Shown here: one piece after another, positions 32,338 through 42,300 of the stretch
Numbering within the stretch: position 1 is the first letter of the stretch
Layout of the letters: each line of letters opens with the position of its first letter
Notes under the pieces: generated by a model
Databases searched by the model: none
What the model was told of the DNA's origin: nothing
Seen by the model: only the letters and a program-made list of their open reading frames with translations
Source of the DNA: Thiohalocapsa sp. PB-PSB1
Lineage (GTDB): Bacteria; Pseudomonadota; Gammaproteobacteria; Chromatiales; Chromatiaceae
DNA length: 64,000 nucleotides
Assembly (NCBI GenBank): GCA_016745215.1
Contig: CP050890.1
Coordinates: 7,395,001 to 7,459,000, forward strand
Direction of reading: 5' to 3'
Position numbers and translations under genes: made by a program

Positions 32338-35300
32338 TGCTTTTGCTCCCAACATTCGCAGCAGGTCCCGCTTGACGCCGAGACACTGCAGGAACCGCAG
32401 GAAACGCCCACCGATGATGCCAACTCAGTATCGAGGGCGACCCGTAAGCTGCAATCGCCTTGGGCAATCGTCATACCAATAGACGCACCGGCGCCAACGT
32501 CGTAACCAACACAGGCACAGACCTCGACACCCGCGCAGCACGAGGTCCTGCAATCATCGACGCAGCATTCCCAACCTGCGGAAGCAGTGCCCCCACTACC
32601 AACAACCAGACTCCCGGAAACCGTACCGTCGATACAGACCTTCAGTCCCAAGGGATCAATGTGCGTTGCCGGAGAATTCAAACCATACGCATACACATTC
32701 ATCCCGGCGCGTACGCCGAGTGGGTCAAATCGATGGTATCGCCCAACAGCAGGATCGTAATGCCGGGTAAAATTGTATGCCGCTTCCAGCTCCGCCATAT
32801 GGAACTGACCCGGAAATCGCCACGGATTCTGGCCGGGCGTACCTGCAATCAACTCGGATTCACCAAAACTCGCGTAGCGCATTGACCACACCGAGTTGCC
32901 TTCGCTATCCGCTACCTGCCAGGGCGTTCCCAGTTGGTCAGTGAGCGGATAGCTGACGTCGATGCCGCTGCGCATCCAAAGCGGATCCGTACCCCAGGTT
33001 CGTCCGGGACGCCAACCATGTTGACGGATGAGGCTACCGTCCGCGCTGAACTCCGCCAGTAGCCCATCGTCGCCATACAAGTAGTGCGTCTCGCCATCGG
33101 CGGCACTGCGTCGGATACGGTGTCCCTCGGGATCGTAAGCGTAACTCCCAAATAGCTGCCCAGTGCCATCCGCAGCAGCGATCAGTCGATTGCGCAGACC
33201 GTAGGCGTATACTTTTTCTGTCACGCCAGCCGTGGTTGCCTGTTCAACCAGGTTGCCGTTGAGGTCGTAGCCATACTCAGTCGGGCCGTTGCTCAGCAAC
33301 TGATCGAACGCGCCGTATGTCCACAATGGCTGCGCCGCACTGGCGACGCGATTCCCCACTGGATCATAACCATAGGTCTCATCAGCCAAAGTGGGATTAT
33401 CAGCCTCCACGAGACGATCAAGCACGTCGTAGCTGAAACTGTAATCTCCATGCTCGGTGGACTTCGCAGCAACGCTGCCGACCACATCGTAACGAATACT
33501 CTGCTCCATCAAAGTCTCACCATCAGCATTTCGGTAATGGACCAAAGTAATCCGGTCCAGCCCATCGTAGCCGATGCTCCGGCTCATCCCTCCCGGATAC
33601 CGCCATTCGCTCGGTTGGCCATGCTCGTGCTCGATGATTTCAATGTCGCCGACGTCCGGAATGGAAATCTGGTTTAGGCGTCCGGCATTGTCGTAGCCGT
33701 AGCCGACGCGCATGCCGCCTGGATAGATGAGCGCAATCTTCTGCCCGTCGGCAGCGTACTCATAGCTGTAACCGGCCTCGAACGGGCCAAAGTCGACTTG
33801 CTCGGCAAGCTTGCGGTTGACGGCGTCGTAGGTGGCGGTGGAGCTGGTGGTGATGCCTTCATTGGCGCCCTCACCGGTGTCGGTCCAGTCGGTGCGGTTG
33901 CCGACGGCGTCGTAGCCGTAGGTGATGGTGCGGGCCGGGTCCGAGGTGGTCGCGTCCGGGAACAGGGTGGTCTCCACCAGTCGTCCCGCAGCGTCGTAGG
34001 TATGCTGGGTCCGCTGGCCCTTGGCGTCGATGATCAGGTTCAGGTTGCCGTCTGCATCCTGGCCGTAGCGGCGCTGACCGCCGCCGGGCCAGTGCTCGGC
34101 GGTCATCCAGTCGTTGCGGTTGTAGTCGTACTCGCGGATCAGGATCTCGCGGGCGTTCTCCACCGACAGAAGGTTGTCGCGGTCGTCCCAGGTGAAGCGC
34201 TGCACGCCGCCGGCCTTGTCGGTGATGGCGATGACGCGGTTCAGGGCGTCGTAGGTGGCGCTGCGGGTGCGGCCCAGGGCATCGGTGATGCTGAGGTGGT
34301 TGCCCACCGGGTCGAAGGCGCCCCTTGTGGTGCCTTCGGGGGCGTCCTCCGGAGTTTGGGTGACGCGGTTGCGGCGCCCGCGTCGGTCGTAGCCGTAGGT
34401 CTCGACCAGCCCGGGGCTGGTCTTGGTGACCGGGCTTTGGAAGGGCACGCCCGTTTCCGCCGTGGCATAGGAGAAGCTGGTGCGCAGGTCGCCGGGCTCG
34501 ATCATCTCCCCGAACCTGCCGGCGGCGTCGTAGCTGAGCTGGGTCACCCGGCCCAGGGCATCGATCATCCGCGTCGCCCGCCCGGCGAGGTCGTACTCGG
34601 TGCGCGTCACCGCGTCGAGGGGGTCCGTGGTGCTGATGCGCTGGTTGCGGGCGTCGTAGGCGTGGGTGGTGGTGTGGGTGTTGCGGTCGGTCTCGCTGAT
34701 CAGGTTGCCGGCCTCGTCGTAGGCGAAGGTCTCGGTCTGGTTCAGCGGATCGGTGTCGGTGAGCTGGTTGCCGGCGGCGTCGTAGGTCATGGTCCAGCGT
34801 TTACCGCGCGGATCGGTACGGACCAGGACGTTGCCCATGACGTCGTACTCGAAGCGGGTGATGTTGCCCTCGGGGTCGGTCTCGGTGGCGACATTGCCCC
34901 AGTCGTCGTAGGTGGTGGTGGTGGTGGCCTCGGCGGTGCGGGCGTCGCCCAGACGGCGCTCGGTGAGCCGGTTGCCGACGGCGTCGTAGCTGTACTCGGT
35001 GGTGCGCTCGGCGGGGGTGCCGACGGCCTCGACCTTGCGGGTCAGGTTGCCGTTGGCATCGTAGGCGTAGGTGGTGACCACGCCGTTCTCGTTGGTCTCC
35101 TGCACCGGCAGGGACCAGCGCGGGTGCCAGCGGGTGGTGCGGGTGCTGCCGTCCGGGTGCTGGACCTCGATGAGGTTGCCGCGGCCATCGAAACGCAGCT
35201 CCGTGGTGAGGCCGGCGTAGTTGGTCATGCGGCGCCGGGTCTCGTCGCCAGAGACGGTTTGCACGGTCTGGCCGTTGATCTCGCGGCGCACCAGGGCGCC

Positions 35301-36302
35301 CTCGCGGTCGTACCAATTGTCGGTCTCGACGCCAGTGCCGTCGATGACCCGGAACAGGTATTGTTTCTTGGTCTTGTCGTAGTCGTAGCGGTACTGGCGC
35401 CAGACGCCCAGCTCGTCGGCGATCTCCACCACGCGATCCTGGCCGTTGTAGCTTAGTGTGACGGTGTTGCCCGCGGGGTCGGTGCGGCTGGTGAGCAGGT
35501 CACCGCTGTAGCCGTAGTCCCAGTCCTGCCCGCGCAGATCGGTCACGGTCTCGAGGCGCTCGCCGTTCCAGCTGTAGCGCACCTCGCGGTCGGTGGCATC
35601 GTAGACCCGGCGCAGCCGACCGCTGATCTCGTCGTAGTCGAACCAGAGCACCGGTTCGCCGCGGTGATCGGTGACGATGAAGGGCCGGCCCTCGGCGTTG
35701 GCTTCGATGATGGCGCGGATGCCGTTGCGCCCGCCGTAGGCTTCGATGCGACCGTCGCTGTGGTAGTGGATCCATTCACCGTCGCGGTTGCTCCAGCGGA
35801 AGCCGGTGGCCGCGACCTCGATGCGGCGGTGGCGCCCGTAGCGGAACAGGTCCGGGTCGTTGGCGGTGGGCTCGAAGCGGTCGCCGTTGCGCTCGATGGC
35901 CTTGATGCTGTTGTCCAGCGGGTCGCGGATGATGGCGAGCGGTTGCCACTGGCGGTTGAAGTGCCATTGGCCGTTCTGCCAGCTACGCTCGACGCTGGCG
36001 TAGCCGCCCTGGATCTTGACGCGGATGTCGACGGTGGTCTCGACGTAATCGCCTGAGGTGTGGTTCGGAGTGCCGACGAAGGGGGCGCCGAGGGTTGGAG
36101 TCAGGGCGCTGAGCAGAAGCAGGCCCAGAATAAGGACAAGCCATGCGGCGCGCACGCCTGCGCTTCGTCTGGTGGTTGCCGGCTCGCCCGTGACGCGGAG
36201 CGTCAGCCCTTGCTCCCACGCCGGAGCGTGGGCGCCAGTCAATGGCGTCGGTGGGAGCATGGCGATGGATTTGATTGGTTGATTCATGTCACGTTCGCTC
36301 AC
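32328..36302 (-). CDS. RHS/YD-repeat protein with an unrecognised Cys-rich C-terminal tip
   Basis: 1324 residues. After an N-terminal hydrophobic segment (about 50-70) come some 30 YD repeats of the form YDAxGRL..., for example TYDAAGRLVETTLFPDATT, then the RHS core (NFTRHYDPAVGRYHRFDPLG, NVYAYGLNSPATHIDPLGL). Such proteins form a shell enclosing a C-terminal domain that is usually a toxin. Here the 104 residues after DPLGL contain 15 cysteines and many Gly/Ser, resembling no toxin I know. The start is GTG at 36302, overlapping the previous stop by 4 bp and preceded by GGAGGAGG. No immunity-like small gene follows; the next gene is another large exported protein. Confidence 0.85.
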   Translation of the reverse strand: MSERDMNQPIKSIAMLPPTPLTGAHAPAWEQGLTLRVTGEPATTRRSAGVRAAWLVLILGLLLLSALTPTLGAPFVGTPNHTSGDYVETTVDIRVKIQGGYASVERSWQNGQWHFNRQWQPLAIIRDPLDNSIKAIERNGDRFEPTANDPDLFRYGRHRRIEVAATGFRWSNRDGEWIHYHSDGRIEAYGGRNGIRAIIEANAEGRPFIVTDHRGEPVLWFDYDEISGRLRRVYDATDREVRYSWNGERLETVTDLRGQDWDYGYSGDLLTSRTDPAGNTVTLSYNGQDRVVEIADELGVWRQYRYDYDKTKKQYLFRVIDGTGVETDNWYDREGALVRREINGQTVQTVSGDETRRRMTNYAGLTTELRFDGRGNLIEVQHPDGSTRTTRWHPRWSLPVQETNENGVVTTYAYDANGNLTRKVEAVGTPAERTTEYSYDAVGNRLTERRLGDARTAEATTTTTYDDWGNVATETDPEGNITRFEYDVMGNVLVRTDPRGKRWTMTYDAAGNQLTDTDPLNQTETFAYDEAGNLISETDRNTHTTTHAYDARNQRISTTDPLDAVTRTEYDLAGRATRMIDALGRVTQLSYDAAGRFGEMIEPGDLRTSFSYATAETGVPFQSPVTKTSPGLVETYGYDRRGRRNRVTQTPEDAPEGTTRGAFDPVGNHLSITDALGRTRSATYDALNRVIAITDKAGGVQRFTWDDRDNLLSVENAREILIREYDYNRNDWMTAEHWPGGGQRRYGQDADGNLNLIIDAKGQRTQHTYDAAGRLVETTLFPDATTSDPARTITYGYDAVGNRTDWTDTGEGANEGITTSSTATYDAVNRKLAEQVDFGPFEAGYSYEYAADGQKIALIYPGGMRVGYGYDNAGRLNQISIPDVGDIEIIEHEHGQPSEWRYPGGMSRSIGYDGLDRITLVHYRNADGETLMEQSIRYDVVGSVAAKSTEHGDYSFSYDVLDRLVEADNPTLADETYGYDPVGNRVASAAQPLWTYGAFDQLLSNGPTEYGYDLNGNLVEQATTAGVTEKVYAYGLRNRLIAAADGTGQLFGSYAYDPEGHRIRRSAADGETHYLYGDDGLLAEFSADGSLIRQHGWRPGRTWGTDPLWMRSGIDVSYPLTDQLGTPWQVADSEGNSVWSMRYASFGESELIAGTPGQNPWRFPGQFHMAELEAAYNFTRHYDPAVGRYHRFDPLGVRAGMNVYAYGLNSPATHIDPLGLKVCIDGTVSGSLVVGSGGTASAGWECCVDDCRTSCCAGVEVCACVGYDVGAGASIGMTIAQGDCSLRVALDTELASSVGVSCGSCSVSASSGTCCECWEQKQCT

Positions 36303-39300
36303 TCGCCGCCTCCTCCGCCACCGCCGGAGCCCCCTCCGGAGCCGTTGCGATCACAACAGTCACCCTCGCAGTCCGGCGGGCATGGGATCAGCGGCCAAGC
36401 GACCGGCGTCCAGCCCCCACCGCCAATGCCGCCCGGCAACCGCCCCCACCAACCGCCGCCGGTGCAGCTCGCGCTGACGTCCGCCGAGATCCGGAAGGTC
36501 GCACTGCCGGAAGACTCCACGCCGTTGATGCACAGAAAGTCGTAGATCAACCGCAAGAGGACACCAAAGCCGCAACCGCCTGCGCCACCCGTCGCCTCCG
36601 CATCATCCCCGGCATTCAGCGGCCGCAACGCGACGATTCGATAGGGCACGGTGATGCGTTGCTTGGCCTCCAAGCTGTCCGGCACCTCGGCCTGGAACTC
36701 GTAGTCGAAGAACTGATCGTCTGCGGGCGGGGTGAAGACGACGTTGTCGGCGCGGATCAGGCCGTAGTTGGTGATGGTCAGCTCGCCGCGATAGACCTGC
36801 CCCGGCGCCATCTCCGGCAGGGTGATGCCGGGGGGCTCGATGACCACCACCGGGGCCGGCACGTCGGTCTCGTAGGTGATGTCGAGCGTTATCTCGTAGC
36901 GGTCCTCGATGGTGATCTCGGTCACCGACCACTCCAAGGAGATGAGATCGTAGTCCAGGAAGACCTCGCGGGAGGCGGTGATGCCGGGCTCGATGGTAAG
37001 CCGGCCCTGGGCGTCCGCGTGGTTGGCGGCGCTGACGCGGAACAGGTAGCGACCGGCCTGAAGATCCGTCAGCAGCAGCTCGCCGTTGGCGTCGGTTCGC
37101 CCGTTGTACTGGATATCGGTGAACTGCTCGTGCTGCACCTCGATGCGGGCGTTCTCCAGGCCCGGGATGGGCACGCCGTTCTCATCCAGCGTCGCGGTGT
37201 AGATGTCCGACACATGGAACAGCACGTCGCCAATGCCTGCGCGGGTGACGTGGGCGTAGACGGGTATGTCGAAGCCCTCGGCGTTGTCCGCGGCGACGCG
37301 CAGCAGCAGTTCGTGCGTGTCTTCCGGGATCGCCTCGGTGGGCGCGATGCGCACGCCCACCGGGTGCTCGGCGCCGATCTCCAGCCGACCGATCTCCGCC
37401 GGCGTGGTCAGCGAGGCCCAATCCAGCGGTTGCTTGGTGATGGCGTCCAGCAGGGCCACCGTCACGCCCTCCACGGCCCGCAGACCTTGGTTGCGAAGGT
37501 CCAGCTCGGCGCTGGCGCGCTCGCCGGGGGCGGCCACCAGTTCCAGGTAGGAACGGCTTGGGAGCAGCACGGCGCCGGCCTCCACCACCTCGTAGTCGAT
37601 GCGCACTAGCCCGAGGGGGGCGTCGCCGCCTTCGTCCGCCAGCAGGCGCAGGATCAGGCTGCCGCTATCCAGGGCCTCCTCGGTGGCGGTGATAGCCACC
37701 GCCAAGGTGCCCTGCTCGCCGGCGGCCAGCGCGGTGGCGGCGCCGGGCACCAGGTTCAGGCCCGGCTCCAGGGTGCCGAAGAGCTGATCGTCTGCCACGT
37801 AGCCGAAGCGCAGATTGGTGACCGGGAAGCCGTCGCCTGCGGTGACGTCCAGGCTCAGCGTGCGCTCGGCGTCGCGGCCCAGCTGCACGCGCAGCCGCGT
37901 CGGCTCCACGAAGACCCGCCCGATGCTGAAGCCACCCTGCTCCGGGCGCAGCCGCAGGTCCGGGTGCACCACAGAGACCTGGAACACCCCGGCATCGGTG
38001 GACAGAGGCTGGTAGTCGAAGCTGAACGCGCCGTCGTCGCCGGTGAACATCTCGAACACCCGCTCGAAGCCGCCGTTGGCGATGACCAAGTGCAGCTCGA
38101 CTCGGGGCACCGGCTCGCCGGAGTAGCGGTCCAGCGCCCGGCCCTGGATGGTGATGGGCGCATCACCGAGCGACTGCTCCGGGCTCACGGACAGGAACTC
38201 GCCGACGTAAGGCGTGTCCGCCAGCTCGGCCTCGATCTGGGTGCCGAGGCCGTCGATGCTGACGGCGTCGTCCTCGCCCAGCCGATAGTGCAGTTGGTCG
38301 ATCTCCAGCAGCGCCAGCACCTGGTCCGGCGCTGCCTCCGGGATGTCCAGCGCCAGCCAGTCGGACTCGAAGCGCTCACCCGGCGGCAGCGTGGCCACGC
38401 AGCGGCCGTCCGCCAGCGTGGTGATGAACGGATGCACCGACTGCTCCAGCGCCGTGGATGCCAGCGGGTTGCCGTCCAGGTCCGTGAGCCGCACACGCAC
38501 CTCGTCAGATGGCTGATTGCCGCGCGCCGTGGCGGTGATCAGCTGCACGGGCGCGCCCTTTGAATCATCGGGGCTGATGTTTTCTACGCTGAAACGCAGC
38601 TCGCCGACGCCGCCGCGGGTGAGGTTGCGGGCGGACAGCTCCAGCAGCAGCACGCCGTCGCTGACCTCCACCTCGGTGGTGCGCACCACGCGGGCCTCCT
38701 CGCCCGGGTTCGGGGTCTGCACTGCGGCGATGGCGAGTGTCGAGAGGTCCGGCAGGTCGGCGTAGCCGCCGACCACGGTGCTCAGGGTGCGACTCTCGCC
38801 TGCGGGGATGTCCTCGGCGGCGGAACGATGCGTGTGGTCGCCGATCGCGAGTTCCAGCACCACCGCCTGCGCCGGCTCGCTGCCGGTGTTGGCGATGTCC
38901 ACCGCGACGCGGTTCATCAGCCCGCGGCGGATGGCGGTGGCCTCGGCTAGACTCGGCTCCAGCGCCAGCAGCGTCAGGGTGCGTGGCAGGCTCTCGTTGC
39001 CCTCATCGTCCACCGCCAACAGGCTGTAGGTGCGCGCGCCGCTGCTCCAGCCGAGGTCGGTGTAGGCGGTGTCGGTGAGCGGCGTGCTGCCGTTCAGCTT
39101 CAGGCCGGTGTCAAGGCTACCCAGATACAGATCGAAGCCGTCGACGGCATTCACATGGCTCCAGGCGAGCTCGGGGAAATCGCTGTCGTGCTGCTCGACG
39201 CGGAAGCTCGCCACCGGCAGCAGCTCCGCATTGAGAGTGTCCCAGGCGGTGTCCGGCGAGACATTGCCGGCGGGGTCAACGGCAACGACCAAATAGGTCA

Positions 39301-42300
39301 GCAGGTCGCCCTCGGGGGCCGGCGGCGCGGGATCCTCGGCGCTGGTCTCGGTGATGTCGGACAGGGTCGGCGCATCTGGGTTTAGCGCTCCGAGGCCAGC
39401 GCCGGGCAGCGCGTACAGCCTGTAGGTCAGCGGGTCGGCATCGTCCGGTGCGTTCCAGCTGACCTCGACACCAGTGGCGCGCAGGGCCAAGGTCAGGTCC
39501 GAGGGCGCATCCGGCGGCGTGGCGTCGGCCTTGACGGCCACAGGCCCGCTGAGGGCGCTGACACCCTCCTGGCCATTGGCCTGACGCACGCTGGCGACGG
39601 CGTAGCGATAGATTCCGTCGGCGCCCGGCTGGTCCGTGAATTCCAGCGCGCCGGCGCTGCGGGCGATGGCCGCGAGCTCGCCGGCCTCGCCGCTGCCGCG
39701 ATGCAGCTCATAGTCCGTCGCGTCGTCGACCGCAGCCCAGGCGAGCCGCACCTCGCCGCCGGGCAATGCGGTGGCCGTCAGCCCGGCGGGGGTCTCCGGC
39801 GGCGGCAGCTCGCCCTGGTAGACCTGAATGCTGGCGGGGCCGTCGATGCCAGTGCCGAGGTTGCCGAGGCGGTCTTGGCCCTGGAAGCTGAAGCTCAGCA
39901 GCTCCGGCCCGTCGGCGCCCATCTCCGCCGGCAGCGGCAGCTGGCCGGTCCAGGTGCCGTCCTGCTCGGTAAGGGCGATCACCACGGGCGTCTCGGCTAG
40001 GCTGGGAGCGCTGGCGCTGAGATTGGGCTCGGTGCTGTCGGCCAGGTCCTCGCTGGGGGTGAAGCTGATGTCAAGCGTCGCCGGGTCCTCCGGGTTGTTG
40101 AGCACCGGATCGGCGGGCGTCACGCTGAAGCCGCCGGCACTGGGGCCGTCGGTGTCGATGAGCAGGGACGCACCAGCGAGGATGTCGGTACCGCGATTGC
40201 CGGCGTTGTCGCGGGCGGAGAACACGGCCAGCGCGTCACCGCTCGGGGTGCCGTCGCCGATGCTGAAGCGGCCCATGTAGGCGGTGTCGTCCAGCCAGGT
40301 GAGCGCCACCGGCTGCGGTACGCCTGCGCTGGGCGCAATGGTCAGGAAAGGGGTGGTGGAGACGGCCTCGCTCAGCTGCACCCTCACCTCCACGTCACCG
40401 ACGCCGAAGGCATTCCGCTCCGGGTCGTAGGCGCCCAGGGGAGCGTAGTCGATGCTGAGCGCCTGCGGTGCGACGCTGTCGGCGCTGGCCTGGGCCTGAT
40501 TGGACAAGGCGCTCTCGGTGCCGAAGCGGTCGATGGCGGAGACGCGGTAGTACCAGGGACCGTCCGCGGGTGGCGTGTCGCTGTAGGCGGCGTTACCCTG
40601 GTCAGCGTAAAACTCGGGCGTGACCACGTCGTCGACATCGAAGGGATCGGGCTGACGGTAGATGCCGTATTGGGTGACGGTGGCATCGGCGGAAGCTGCC
40701 CAGCTCAACTGCACCACGCCGCCCTCCCGCGCACGGGCGCTCAAGCCCACCGGGGCGTCCGGGATGCTCAGGTCCAGGGTGATGCTGCGCGGGTTGCCGG
40801 GCTCGCTCAGGCCGCCGCGGTTCTCGGCGCGGGCGGTGATGACGTTGGCGCCTTTCTCCAGCTCCAGTTGGGCCTGGAACTCGCCGTAGCTGGCCGGCAC
40901 CGGGCTGCCCACCGGGGCGCCGTTGCGGTACAGGGTTACCTGCTGGGCGTCGGCGCTGGTGGTGCCGCGGATGCGTACCAGGGGTTCGTTGGTGTCGCCG
41001 TCGCCGGGCGGCTCGGTAATGACCGGCGCCGGAGGTGGTGCCAGATCGATATTGATGTCCAGGTCGCGGCCGGCACGGTTGCCGTAGGCATCCACTGCCA
41101 GCACGCTGAGCCTGTAGCCACCGTCGGCCAGGGCCGCGATGTCCCATGGAATGCCAAGGCCGTTGCCGGCATCCGCATCGACGTTGAACAGGGCGCCGTC
41201 GAGGCTGAAGTCCACCCGGGCGATGCCGGCAGGGTCGCTGGCGGCGACGCTCAACACATCCGGGCGGGTCAGCACGGCGCCGTCCACCAGGACCTGACCC
41301 GCGAAACTGACGGACTCGATCACCGGTGGGGTCAGATCTTCGTAGTTGCCGGCGAACACCGAGGTCACCGCCGGGTCGGTGCCGCCGGAGAGGTTGACGG
41401 TGGCCACCGCATAATAGCGCTCGCGGATGGCGTTGAAGCTGCCCAGCATGGCGCTGGTGCCGGTGCGGGTGGTCACCGGCACCAGACCGCTGATGCTGGT
41501 GATGGGCGCGGTCGCGCTATAGACGGCGTAATGGGCCACTAGCCCGGCGGGCTGCGGTCGCACCCAGGACAGTTCCACCTGGTCGCCGATACCGCGCAGG
41601 GACAGGCCCGTCGGGTTCGGCAGCCAGGTGACGCCGAGCACCGAGGTTCCGTCGCTCTCGTCACCGAACACGTCCAGCGTGGTAATGCGCAGCGGGTAGC
41701 CGGTGGCCGCGGCCAGGCCGTCGCGCTGCCATGTCGTCGTCTCCGGCGGCAGATCGATGGGCGTCTCGCTGCCGGCGAAGTAGAGCCGATAGCCGGTGAG
41801 AAAGTCCTCGGCATCCTCCGGCGGCGCCCAGCTGAAGGTCAGGCTGTCCGCTCCGCTGGCGACGGTCAGGTCCAGCACCTCGCCGACGCCGGCGATGGAC
41901 ACCTTCTGGGAGAAGGCGCGCACCGTCGGGTCGAAGTTGCCGGCGGCGTCCTCGGCCACCACGGCGAAGTACAGGATCGCCCCGCCGGGCAATCCGCCGA
42001 GCAGGTGTGTCTGTTTGCCCGCCGGGACGGTGGCGAAGGGGATCAGGCCGGACACGTCCTCGTAGAACTCGGTCGCGGTGTAGATGCGGTAGGTGGCGAC
42101 GTCGCGCTGGGCAACCTCGTCGTACTCGGTCCAGTCCAGGATCACCGAGCCGTAGGCGCCGCGGGATGTCTCGACATTGAAGCCGCTGTCGATCCCCGTC
42201 ACCGGTGCCGGCGCAGCGTCGTCCGTCGTCACCAGCGAGACCTCCCGCGAGATAGCCTGCGGATAAGGCGAGGCGCCCACCCCGCCGGTGAAGAGCGTCA

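Noticed and set aside
33798..35456. 552-residue plus-strand frame opposite the RHS gene
   Set aside because: It is the antisense shadow of a GC-rich repetitive coding sequence; the minus strand clearly encodes YD repeats.
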